DNA from: JBHFEI01 sp041928815
GTDB lineage: Bacteria > Pseudomonadota > Alphaproteobacteria > Rhizobiales > Rhizobiaceae
Assembly: GCF_041928815.1 (NCBI RefSeq)
Contig: NZ_JBHFEI010000021.1
Span: forward strand, 1-50,920
Direction: 5' to 3'
Length of the DNA stretch: 50,920 bases
The translations under genes were made by a program, and so were the position numbers. The notes under the pieces were generated by a model that was not told the DNA's origin, searched no databases, and saw only the letters and a program-made list of their open reading frames with translations. Shown in pieces: positions 24,578-32,759 of this stretch (within the stretch, counting starts at the first letter, position 1; every line of letters begins with the position of its first letter).

Positions 24578-24621
24578 GGGGCGCGGAGATCCGGAAAGGA
24601 TGTCCGCGCCCCTTGTCTTTT
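24578..24621 (+). terminator. Rho-independent terminator after aroF
   Basis: GGGGCGCGGA (24578-24587) pairs with TCCGCGCCCC (24603-24612) around a 15-nt loop and is followed by TTGTCTTTT. It lies 49 bp after the aroF stop, just ahead of the GFA gene. Confidence 0.8.
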
Positions 24622-24634
24622 GCGGAGATGCGCC

Positions 24635-25036
24635 ATGAACCCACCGATCCACCACGGCCGCTGCGGCTGCGGCGCCGTCTCCTTCACGCTTTCGGGCGCG
24701 TTGCCCGCGGTTGGCTACTGCCATTGCTCGCAGTGCCGGCGGCAGACCGGCCTCTATTACGCCTCCGTGACGGTCGACAAGGGCGCGCTCGTCTGGGACG
24801 GGCTCGAACAGGCCTCGATCTACCGGTCGAGCGAGACGGCGGAACGGGGCTTCTGCCGCCGCTGCGGCTCGGCGCTGTTCTGGCGCGAGGACGGCGCCGG
24901 CGAGGTCTCGATCATGGCTGGCCTCCTCGACATGCCCTCCGGCCTTCAGGGCGGCTATCACATCCATTGCGACGACAAGGGCGACTTCTACCCGATCGCC
25001 GACGGCCTGCCGCAATTTGCGCGCGGGCGATCGTGA
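24635..25036 (+). CDS. GFA-family zinc-binding protein
   Basis: This 133-residue protein has the glutathione-dependent formaldehyde-activating enzyme (CENP-V/GFA) fold. The zinc ligands are visible as GRCGCGAVSF near the N-terminus, YCHCSQCRRQTG at about 30-40, and GFCRRCGSALFWR in the middle. ATG at 24635 has GGAG 8 nt upstream, within the sequence after the aroF terminator. Many members are annotated as glutathione-dependent formaldehyde-activating, but most have no proven activity. It converges with the TadG-like gene, ending 4 bp before it. Confidence 0.9.
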   Translation: MNPPIHHGRCGCGAVSFTLSGALPAVGYCHCSQCRRQTGLYYASVTVDKGALVWDGLEQASIYRSSETAERGFCRRCGSALFWREDGAGEVSIMAGLLDMPSGLQGGYHIHCDDKGDFYPIADGLPQFARGRS

Positions 25037-25040
25037 CCGC

Positions 25041-26759
25041 CTACTGGACCAGCACCGGTCGGGCGCAGTCGACGGCCGTGACACGAACATCCGCCTCGCC
25101 GACGCGCACGCCGGCGACGAGGAGCAGGTTGTAGAGCAGCCTGTCGATCTGCGGCGTCACGGCCGCAAGCGTCTGGGCGAGCGCCTGCTGGATAAGGGTC
25201 GGCGTGACCAGGGTGATCAGCGGCAGGCGGATCTCGACGCGCAGGTTTTCGAGAAGGCTCTGCGTGGTCGAGGTGAGGATCTCGCGGGTCGAGACGGTCT
25301 TCACCGTGCCGGCGGCGATCTCGGCGCCGGAAAAGCCGAGCCGCGTCGCCGTCCGGTTGGTCGCCTCGACATGCGCGACCGCGTCGATCCTGACGAGCGT
25401 CGCGTCGAGGATGCGGGCGGGCGTCACCCGCGGCACCGTGTCGAAGTTGGAAAGCACGGCGGCATCGACCGCGCCGATCGCGACCTCGGCGACGCCCGGC
25501 ACCGTGTCGATGCCGACGCCGGCGCTCGCTGCGTTGCCGGGGGTGCAGCGGATCGCCGCCAGCTTTGCTTCGCCATAGGCGACCTCGACATAGAGCGGAA
25601 GCTCGATGCGCAGGCCGAGGAGCGCGGCGAGCCCGGTGACGGACACATCGACGGCAAGGCGGGTCTGGGCGGTACGCACCGCTGAACCCGGGGCGCCGAG
25701 ACGATGGGCGGGGGTCGCCACCGGAGGCTCGCCGATGGCGAGGCGGACACGCGTCGAGGCGAGCCCCGGCAGGGTGGCGCCGAGATCGAGCGCCATCTGG
25801 CTGCCGCCATTGGCGATGCCCGCCGCCGCCGTGACGAGGTCGAGCGCATTGACCGACATGCCGAGATGGGACCCCGCATCGAGCGAGAGGCCGCGCTTCG
25901 GATCGAGGTTGAGGATGCGCAGCAGGCGGATCGTCCGCCGGTTCGATCCGGTCGCCGTCGCAAGGGCGTGCAGGGCCGCCGCCGCCGCGGGGCGCACGCC
26001 GGGCGTCGCCGCAAGCGCGCGGAAAAGGCGTGGCACCGCGATGTCCGCATCGAGAGCCGCGTCATAGGTCGCCGCCGTCAGGCCGATCTCGGTCGACAGG
26101 GTCCGCAGGAAGGGCTGAACCGCAATGTCGGTGTCGATGAGCGCCCGATAGTCCATCACGTCGAGCGAGACCGAGGCGCCGAGAAGGGTGCCGAGAAGCG
26201 CATTGACGATGCCGCCGTCGAGGCTTGCCAGCCGCGAACCGATCGAGAAGGCGGCGAGCGGCGTCTGCGCGGCCCGCCCCGTCGCGGTGATCGGCGGCGG
26301 ATCGGCGAACATCGCGGCGAAGAACAGCGATCCCTGTTTGCGGGCGCGGATCTCGACCGCATTGGCGGGTGTCGCCAGCGGCGCGAAGCGCCGCGCGGCC
26401 GCGATGGCCGGATCCGGTGCGTAATGACCCTTGACGATCGAAACGGAGCCGCGTGCGGCGATCGTCGCGGCATCGGTGACGGGGATGCCGTTGCCGTCGA
26501 GGAAGCCCGAGCGGGTCTCGATCAGCATCGTCACGCCGTTGTCGCGGAAATGGCGGCGCACCGCCGCCTCGGGGTCGGCGATCGCGGCGGCGGCGGCGAT
26601 GGCGCTCAGATCCGCGATCGACTGCAACCGGCGCTTCTCCAGCGTCAGCGCGCCGTAATCGACGCCGAGGCCGAGCGTGACGATCACCATCGGCATCACC
26701 ATGGCCGAGAGGACGCCGATATTGCCACCCGTGTGCTCAAGGAGACGGCGCAGGCGCAT
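25041..26759 (-). CDS. TadG-like pilus-assembly-related membrane protein
   Basis: This 572-residue protein begins with a Tad-type N-terminus: RRLLEHTGGNIGVLSAMVMP and a single membrane helix (about 12-35), then LTLEKRRLQSIADLSAIAAA, characteristic of TadG-like proteins. The long periplasmic remainder is Ala/Leu/Thr-rich and has no recognisable vWA motif, unlike the other TadG-like protein at 21428-22771. ATG at 26759 overlaps the stop of the TadE-like gene (TGATG); a GTG one codon earlier is also possible. The pairing with a TadE-like gene supports a role in surface-structure assembly, but no Tad ATPase or prepilin is nearby. Confidence 0.8.
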   Translation of the reverse strand: MRLRRLLEHTGGNIGVLSAMVMPMVIVTLGLGVDYGALTLEKRRLQSIADLSAIAAAAAIADPEAAVRRHFRDNGVTMLIETRSGFLDGNGIPVTDAATIAARGSVSIVKGHYAPDPAIAAARRFAPLATPANAVEIRARKQGSLFFAAMFADPPPITATGRAAQTPLAAFSIGSRLASLDGGIVNALLGTLLGASVSLDVMDYRALIDTDIAVQPFLRTLSTEIGLTAATYDAALDADIAVPRLFRALAATPGVRPAAAAALHALATATGSNRRTIRLLRILNLDPKRGLSLDAGSHLGMSVNALDLVTAAAGIANGGSQMALDLGATLPGLASTRVRLAIGEPPVATPAHRLGAPGSAVRTAQTRLAVDVSVTGLAALLGLRIELPLYVEVAYGEAKLAAIRCTPGNAASAGVGIDTVPGVAEVAIGAVDAAVLSNFDTVPRVTPARILDATLVRIDAVAHVEATNRTATRLGFSGAEIAAGTVKTVSTREILTSTTQSLLENLRVEIRLPLITLVTPTLIQQALAQTLAAVTPQIDRLLYNLLLVAGVRVGEADVRVTAVDCARPVLVQ

Positions 26760-27178
26760 CACAGGCCTCCGAGGCGGATGGTGGAGAAACGGGTGATGGT
26801 CCGCTCCGGCATGGCGAAGGCATACATGTTCCAGATTGGCAGATCGCCGGCGTCGTAGGAGAGCGTCACGGTGAACTGGCTCGGATCGGCGGCATCGCCG
26901 GCGAGGTTGACGACGAGGTCGCGCCGGTCGATGAAGGCATAGTCCAGCGTCGCGCGGTCGATGAAGCTTCGCACCAGCATGACGCGCTCGTCGAGGGTCA
27001 GTCCGGCGACGGCCGTGCGCGCCGCATCGGCGGCGATCTGCTGGATCGCATGCGAGGCGCTCAGGAAGATGCCGTAACCGATCAGCGACATCAGCATCAT
27101 CAGGAAGATCGGCGCCACGATCGCGAACTCGACGGCGGCGGTGCCGCTCCGATCCGTCGTCACCCTCGGCCAGTGCAT
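26759..27178 (-). CDS. TadE-like pseudopilin
   Basis: This 139-residue protein has the TadE signature: a basic N-terminus and DRSGTAAVEFAIVAP, then a hydrophobic helix (about 18-40) and a periplasmic domain. The Glu in AVEFA at the start of the helix is the usual Glu+5-like position of type IV pilin-like proteins. ATG at 27178 is chosen because AAAGGGG lies 7 nt upstream; a start 16 codons earlier lacks this. It is first in a two-gene unit with the TadG-like protein, overlapping it by one base. Confidence 0.85.
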   Translation of the reverse strand: MHWPRVTTDRSGTAAVEFAIVAPIFLMMLMSLIGYGIFLSASHAIQQIAADAARTAVAGLTLDERVMLVRSFIDRATLDYAFIDRRDLVVNLAGDAADPSQFTVTLSYDAGDLPIWNMYAFAMPERTITRFSTIRLGGL

Positions 27179-27309
27179 CTTGAAACCCCTTTCATCCCCT
27201 AATGCGTGCATAAAATTGTGAAACACGCATATGGTGCAGAAGAGGCGTAAACAGTTTGATACGATCGGAAGCAGATTTTTCCGGAGAGAAATAAATCAGG
27301 GGTTGTGTT

Positions 27310-27873
27310 TTACGGCTCTCGGTCTTGTCGGCCCGCATCCTGTCCGGCTTGGGGGTCAAGGCGGGCGTGCAGGCGGAGGATCTCGTTCCTGAGCTCGGCG
27401 ATCTCCTTCAGCAGCACGCCGTCGATCTTGTGGTGGAGCGCGATCAGCTCCACCTCCGCCTTGAGGTTGACCTCGTAGTCCTTCGACGCCTCGAAGCGGT
27501 CGCGGGCCGCCTGCCTGTTCTGCGACATCATGATGATCGGCGCCTGGATGGCGGCGATCATCGACAGCAGCAGGTTGAGAAAGATGAACGGGTAGGGGTC
27601 GAAGGCATCCGCCGTCAGAAGCACGGTGTTGATGCCGGTCCAGAGCACGAGGAAGAGCAGGAACCCGATGATGAAGCCCCAGGAACCGCCGACCCGGGCG
27701 ATCCCGTCCGCAAGCCGCGCGCCGAATGTCTGGCCGGCGCTGAAGGCGACGTTGGTGTCGACCGAGACCGGGCGCTTTTCCCGAACCCGGTCGAGGACAT
27801 GGCGCTCCGTCTCGCCGAGTGTCTCGCCGCTCTTGCCGAAGATCGCCTTCGCCGCCTCGTTGAATGTCCGCAT
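27310..27873 (-). CDS. DUF1003 membrane protein
   Basis: This 187-residue inner-membrane protein belongs to the DUF1003 family. A soluble N-terminal segment (about 1-60) with DRVREKRPVSVDTN precedes two membrane helices (about 64-86 and 95-115) separated by LLTADAFDPYPFIFLN. The helices are followed by the conserved APIIMMSQNRQAARDR motif, and the C-terminus (about 125-180) is a charged coiled coil. The biochemical role of the family is not established. It stands alone between the TadE-like gene and the LTA-synthase-like gene. Confidence 0.9.
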   Translation of the reverse strand: MRTFNEAAKAIFGKSGETLGETERHVLDRVREKRPVSVDTNVAFSAGQTFGARLADGIARVGGSWGFIIGFLLFLVLWTGINTVLLTADAFDPYPFIFLNLLLSMIAAIQAPIIMMSQNRQAARDRFEASKDYEVNLKAEVELIALHHKIDGVLLKEIAELRNEILRLHARLDPQAGQDAGRQDREP

Positions 27874-27984
27874 CGCACCGATTCCCGAATGATGATCGCC
27901 GCATCATTCGCAGCCGCGAACCCATCGCAAGCAAAAATGCACGCGCTCTGCCCCAAGGGGCGGATTGGGGGAGCTGCGCGCCGC

Positions 27985-29922
27985 TCAGGTCTGCGGCAGA
28001 TGCGGCAGGTCCTGCGGACGGAAGAAGCGGTCGATGCCGTGGCGCTTGCCGAACATCATGTCGTGCTGGAGGAAGCGGTAGTCGCGGATCGTCGAGACGA
28101 TCTTCGGCCTGCGCAGCCAGTCGACCGTTTCGCGCCCGCGCCGGTCGATGAGCATATAGCGGTCGATGACAGGAAAGCGCTCGAAGACGGTGCCGAGGAA
28201 GCCGGTATAATAGGGATGTTCGTAGCCGGCGGTCTTCAGGATCTGGTAGGAGAGGAAGGCCGGGCTGATCGTGCCGATGTCCTTTCGCGCGCCCGTCTTG
28301 TTCGACCAGACGACGAGCGGCGTCTCGTGCTGGATCTTCATCTCGTCGAGGCTGCCTTTGCGCGACGCCGTCACCTGCGGCATGAAGCCGGTGGACGTGT
28401 AGACGGTGTTCAGCGGCGGCAGATGGTCGCCGAAGATGACGATGATCGTTTCCCGGTCGCGCTCGCGCGCCCAGTCCATCAGGCGGCGCAGGTTGTCGTC
28501 GGCCTCCTTGACGCCCTGGGCATAGGTCTCGAGCACCTGGCGGTCGGCCTGCGGCAGGTCGCCGGTGACCTTGATCGTGTTGTGGGCGTAGCGGTTCGCT
28601 TCGTAGGGGCCGTGCCCCTGCAGCGTCACGGCGAAGAAGAAGAAGGGATCGTCCAGTATGTCCGCCTGCCGGATGATCTCCCCCGTCAGCGATTCGTCGG
28701 AGGCGAAGATGCCGCGCTTGACCATCGGCGGCATGGTTTCCTCGGACGCGAAGGCATCGAAGCCGAAGGACTGGTATACCGAGCCGCGGTTCCAGAACCA
28801 TTTCTGGAACGGGTGGATCGCGCGCGAGACATAGCCCTCTCCGCGGAAGAAGGTCGCGAGCGAGGGCAGCGATTCGCGGATATACTGCTGGTAGGGAATG
28901 CTGCCATAAGGCAGGAAGGCGTTCGAGAACCCGGTCAGTGCCTCGAACTCGACATTGGAGGTCATGCCGCCGAACTCCGGCGAGAAGACGTTGCCGCCCT
29001 GCATCGCGCGGATGGTCGGCATCGGATCGGGTTCGAGCGTGACGTTCGGCAGGCGCGTCGGGTCGAACAGCGATTCGCTCATTAGGACGATCACGTCCGG
29101 CTTCATCCGGTGGGTCGTGCCGGCAGGCAGCGGTTCGGACGCAATCCGCTCGATCGCGTCGAGCGAATAGCCGGACGGTGTGCTGACATTGGCCATCGGC
29201 ACGTTGATCGAGAAGGCGAGCAGGAAACCGTTGTGCCGGTAGTTCTCCGTCTGGTCCCACATGATCGGGATGACGCGCAGCCGGTCACGCAACCAGGAGA
29301 ACTGGTTGTAGTCCATGATGCTGACGAAGCCGGCGATCAGCGGCAGCGCGACGGCGAGCCGCACCAGCCGGCCCTGAAGGCCGATCCTGGCGAAGCGGCG
29401 CCAGGCATGGCGCAGCGCGAAGGTCAGCAGCGCCACGCCGGCGACAAGGCCGACAGCGATCGCGATTGCCGTTCCCGGCCGGTCCCGCACCATCGCCGGC
29501 AAAAGCTCGACGATCTGGCGGCCGAACAGAAGGTCCGTCGGATAGAGAGGGTCAGAGAGAAAGATCTGCTTCTGCTTGGAGATCAGCGCCGGAATGACGG
29601 CGAAGGGCGCAAGGACGAGCACCCCCATGTGCCGCCGGCCGAAGAGGGCATCGAAGGCGATCAGCACCAGAAAGACCAGGCCGATCGCCGTCGTCGCCGG
29701 GCGCATCGGGTCGAGGACATAGGCGACCGTCTCGGACAGGGAGGCGCGGGTGATGAGTTCGATCGTGGCGACCAGCGCCGCCGCCATCAACAGCGTCAGG
29801 GCGAGATGCTTAAAGAGGCCCGGAAGTCGCGCGACGCGCACGTCGAGGCTGAACCCTTCTGCGCCGAGGCGGTGGGTCGACGGGACGGCGAGACTATCGA
29901 CTCCGGCCAAGATGCACTCCAT
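27985..29922 (-). CDS. LTA synthase-family phosphoglycerol transferase
   Basis: This 645-residue inner-membrane enzyme of the alkaline phosphatase/sulfatase superfamily has an N-terminal membrane part with about five helices (residues about 37-215). The periplasmic catalytic domain (about 270-560) contains PDVIVLMSESLFDPTRLP with the metal-binding Glu, and GGMTSNVEFEALTG with the likely nucleophile Thr at about 321. TLQGHGPYE and IFGDHLPP supply further metal ligands. In rhizobia such enzymes add glycerol phosphate to periplasmic or cyclic beta-glucans; that substrate is inferred. Start is uncertain: ATG at 29922 has a weak site, and GTG at 29841 has AAGGG about 12 nt upstream. A Pho-box-like repeat begins 10 bp before the ATG. 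Confidence 0.85.
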   Translation of the reverse strand: MECILAGVDSLAVPSTHRLGAEGFSLDVRVARLPGLFKHLALTLLMAAALVATIELITRASLSETVAYVLDPMRPATTAIGLVFLVLIAFDALFGRRHMGVLVLAPFAVIPALISKQKQIFLSDPLYPTDLLFGRQIVELLPAMVRDRPGTAIAIAVGLVAGVALLTFALRHAWRRFARIGLQGRLVRLAVALPLIAGFVSIMDYNQFSWLRDRLRVIPIMWDQTENYRHNGFLLAFSINVPMANVSTPSGYSLDAIERIASEPLPAGTTHRMKPDVIVLMSESLFDPTRLPNVTLEPDPMPTIRAMQGGNVFSPEFGGMTSNVEFEALTGFSNAFLPYGSIPYQQYIRESLPSLATFFRGEGYVSRAIHPFQKWFWNRGSVYQSFGFDAFASEETMPPMVKRGIFASDESLTGEIIRQADILDDPFFFFAVTLQGHGPYEANRYAHNTIKVTGDLPQADRQVLETYAQGVKEADDNLRRLMDWARERDRETIIVIFGDHLPPLNTVYTSTGFMPQVTASRKGSLDEMKIQHETPLVVWSNKTGARKDIGTISPAFLSYQILKTAGYEHPYYTGFLGTVFERFPVIDRYMLIDRRGRETVDWLRRPKIVSTIRDYRFLQHDMMFGKRHGIDRFFRPQDLPHLPQT

Positions 29923-29931
29923 TTCATGCAA

Positions 29932-29960
29932 ATGTCATCAAACTGTCATAGGGATGTCAC
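29932..29960 (+). promoter_or_regulatory. Pho-box-like triple repeat (PhoB site candidate)
   Basis: ATGTCAT (29932-29938), CTGTCAT (29943-29949) and ATGTCAC (29954-29960) are spaced at exactly 11 bp. This is the head-to-tail geometry of PhoB half-sites (consensus CTGTCAT with 4-bp spacers). The orientation points toward nadE, yet the site lies right before the LTA-synthase-like gene on the other strand. It could activate one gene, repress the other, or both. Confidence 0.6.
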
Positions 29961-30159
29961 CTTGAACAGAAGCTGAATGGTTTTGTTCCGGCAGGCGCGA
30001 TCGCGCGGAAACCATGCGGACGTCCCGCCTTCCACCAATCTCCCACGTCTTCATCCACCCGAAAAAATCCGCGCCGGGCCTGTCTATCGCCGCCATCGAT
30101 GCGCTAAGACTGGACCCGCGCATCACCGCGCGTCCCGCCCATGACATGCAGGCCTGCCG

Positions 30160-31833
30160 ATGACCGTAGACACGACCGATCTCCTCCGCATCGCAACCGC
30201 GCAGATGAACCCGACCGTCGGCGACATCGCCGGCAATCTCGCCAAGGTCCGTGCCGCGCGCGCCGACGCGGCGCGCGAGGGGGCCGACGTGCTCCTGATG
30301 ACGGAGCTGTTCCTCTCCGGCTATCCGCCGGAGGACCTCGTGCTGAAGCCGGCCTTCCTCGGCGCCTGCCTGAAGGCGGTCGAGGCGCTTGCGGCCGACA
30401 CGGCCGATGGCGGCCCCGCCGTCATCGTCGGTTTCCCGAGGCTCGGCGAGGCCGGCCGGCACAATTCCGTCGCCGTCCTCGATGCCGGCCGCATCGTGGC
30501 GATCCGCGACAAGGTCGACCTGCCGAACTACGGCGAATTCGACGAAAAGCGCGTCTTCGTGCCCGGCGCCATGCCCGGTCCGGTCAATCTTCGCGGCGTG
30601 CGCCTCGGCATCCCGATCTGCGAGGACATCTGGGGCGAGCTCGGCGTCTGCGAGACGCTCGCCGAGAGCGGGGCGGAAATCCTGCTGTCGCCGAACGGCT
30701 CGCCCTATTACCGGGGCAAGATCGATATCCGGCATCAGGTCGTCCTTCGCCGGGTGATGGAGACCGGACTGCCGATGCTCTATGCCAACCAGCTCGGCGG
30801 CCAGGACGAGCTCGTCTTCGACGGCGGCAGCTTCGCCTTCAACGCCGACCATACGCTTGCCTTCCAGATGAGCCAGTTCGAGGAGGCGCTTTCCGTCTCC
30901 GAATGGGAGCGGGGACCGGACGGCTGGGCCTGCCGGCCGGGGCTCATGTCGCGCCTGCCGGAGGCGGAGGAGGCGGATTACCGCGCCTGCATGCAGGGCC
31001 TGCGCGACTACGTCAACAAGAACGGTTTCCGCACCGTCGTGCTCGGGCTTTCGGGCGGCATCGATTCGGCGATCTGCGCGGCGCTCGCCGTCGACGCGCT
31101 CGGCGAGGAGCGCGTGCGCACGCTGATGCTGCCCTACCGCTACACCTCGGAAGAGTCATTCAAGGACGCCGCCGATTGCGCGAAGGCGCTCGGCTGCCAC
31201 TACGACACCGTCCCGATCGAGGCGCCGGTACAGGGATTTCTCGATGCCCTTTCGGACATGTTCGAGGGGACGGAGAGCGGCATCCCCGAGGAGAACCTGC
31301 AGAGCCGCACCCGGGGTACCATCCTGATGGCGGTCTCCAACAAGTTCGGCTCGATGGTGGTCACCACCGGCAACAAGTCGGAGATGTCCGTCGGCTACGC
31401 CACGCTCTACGGCGACATGAACGGCGGGTTCAACCCGATCAAGGACCTCTACAAGATGCAGGTCTACGCCCTGTCTCGCTGGCGCAACGCCCATGTGCCG
31501 CCGGGCGCGCTCGGTCCTTCCGGCGTCGTCATCCCGCAGAACATCATCGACAAGGCGCCCTCGGCCGAACTCAGGCCGAACCAGACGGACCAGGATTCCC
31601 TGCCGCCCTATCCGGTTCTCGACGATATCCTCGAATGCCTGGTGGAGCGCGAGATGGGGGTAGACGAGATCGTCGCGCGCGGCCATGACGTGGCGACGGT
31701 GCACCGGATCGAGCACCTGCTCTATATCGCCGAATACAAGCGCCGCCAGTCGGCGCCGGGCGTGAAGATCACCCGCAAGAATTTCGGCCGTGACCGCCGC
31801 TATCCGATCACCAACCGCTTCCGTGACCGCTGA
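30160..31833 (+). CDS. nadE: Glutamine-dependent NAD+ synthetase
   Basis: This 557-residue enzyme amidates deamido-NAD to NAD using glutamine. The N-terminal nitrilase-like glutaminase domain (about 8-260) has the catalytic triad Glu49 (MTELFLSGYPPED), Lys118 (DKVDLPNYGEFDE) and Cys154 (GIPICEDIW). The C-terminal synthetase domain has the PP-loop SGGIDS at 298-303, ATTGNKSE-like VTTGNKSEMSVGY, and NFGRDRRYPITNRF at the end. The two-domain architecture is the usual one in alphaproteobacteria. A 237-bp gap with a Pho-box-like repeat separates it from the divergent LTA-synthase-like gene. Confidence 0.95.
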   Translation: MTVDTTDLLRIATAQMNPTVGDIAGNLAKVRAARADAAREGADVLLMTELFLSGYPPEDLVLKPAFLGACLKAVEALAADTADGGPAVIVGFPRLGEAGRHNSVAVLDAGRIVAIRDKVDLPNYGEFDEKRVFVPGAMPGPVNLRGVRLGIPICEDIWGELGVCETLAESGAEILLSPNGSPYYRGKIDIRHQVVLRRVMETGLPMLYANQLGGQDELVFDGGSFAFNADHTLAFQMSQFEEALSVSEWERGPDGWACRPGLMSRLPEAEEADYRACMQGLRDYVNKNGFRTVVLGLSGGIDSAICAALAVDALGEERVRTLMLPYRYTSEESFKDAADCAKALGCHYDTVPIEAPVQGFLDALSDMFEGTESGIPEENLQSRTRGTILMAVSNKFGSMVVTTGNKSEMSVGYATLYGDMNGGFNPIKDLYKMQVYALSRWRNAHVPPGALGPSGVVIPQNIIDKAPSAELRPNQTDQDSLPPYPVLDDILECLVEREMGVDEIVARGHDVATVHRIEHLLYIAEYKRRQSAPGVKITRKNFGRDRRYPITNRFRDR

Positions 31834-31941
31834 TCCGGCGTTGCCGTCGCATTAACCAGGACACGCCATACGGGTCCTCGCCGCCTTGCCCACGCATCTC
31901 GCATCGGCGATGCTGCTTGCGACCGAGCGGCGAGGGACGGC

Positions 31942-32733
31942 ATGGATCGAGGCGGCATGGATCGAGGGGGCAGGGCGACAATCGCAATTCTGGTGGACGC
32001 CGAGAACATGGCGGCTGACGCGGCGGCGCGGATCGTCACCGAGATGGAGGCCGCCGGCCGCGTCGTCGCGCGCCGCGCCTTCGCCGACTTCGCCGGCGGG
32101 CGCGGCACGGCATGGTTGAATGCCGCCTGGAGCCTGGGCTTCGATCTGGTGCAGGTGCCGTCGGCCGGCAGGACGAAGAACGCGACGGACATCCGCCTCG
32201 CCATCGATGCGATCGAGCTTTTTCGCCGTGACGGCGTTGACCATGTCTGCCTCGTCTCGTCGGACGGCGATTTCGCGCCGCTCGCGAGCTATCTGCGCGG
32301 TGCCGGCGTCCGCGTCACCGCCTATGGCAAGGCGGATGTGTCGGACGCGTTTCGCGCGGCCTGCGACCGTTTCGTCGCCGTGTCGCCGCCCGCAGCGGTG
32401 GCGCCGGTAAAGACGGCGACCGTGGTCGCGCTTCCGCTCATAGCCAAGGCCGCGCTCGCGCAAGACGGTAGGCTGACGAAGGAACAGCGGCAGGCGGTTG
32501 ATCTCGTGCGGCGTGCTGCCGCCTCCCTCCAGCCCGACCAGGATGGCTGGCTGCATCCGGGTTTGCTCGGCGCCGCGCTCAGCCGCGATCACCCCGGATA
32601 TTCGCTGGCGCCCTATGGCGGGGCGCTCGGAAAGGCGCTTCGCGCCATGCCGGGGATCGAGGTGCGCATCGACGAGAAGAGGGGGATGGTCTTCCGGCTC
32701 CGCGGCAGCGTGGAAGAGCGCAAGAACGCCTGA
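31942..32733 (+). CDS. NYN-domain protein with LOTUS/OST-HTH-like C-terminus
   Basis: This 263-residue protein has an N-terminal NYN (PIN-like, DUF88/LabA) domain at about 12-150. Acidic residues typical of the nuclease site appear in ILVDAENM, KNATDIRLAIDAIEL and VSSDGDFAPLASYLR. A linker (about 150-175) leads to a winged-helix-like domain (about 180-255), DQDGWLHPGLLGAALSRDHP...LGKALRAMPGIEV, consistent with OST-HTH/LOTUS. These domain pairs are thought to bind and cut RNA; the target is unknown. The start region contains a 15-bp direct duplication, giving two ATGs (31942 and 31957), each followed by GATCGAGG; either may be used. Confidence 0.85.
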   Translation: MDRGGMDRGGRATIAILVDAENMAADAAARIVTEMEAAGRVVARRAFADFAGGRGTAWLNAAWSLGFDLVQVPSAGRTKNATDIRLAIDAIELFRRDGVDHVCLVSSDGDFAPLASYLRGAGVRVTAYGKADVSDAFRAACDRFVAVSPPAAVAPVKTATVVALPLIAKAALAQDGRLTKEQRQAVDLVRRAAASLQPDQDGWLHPGLLGAALSRDHPGYSLAPYGGALGKALRAMPGIEVRIDEKRGMVFRLRGSVEERKNA

Positions 32734-32759
32734 GGGCGAACGTCCTATGCAGATCGAGT

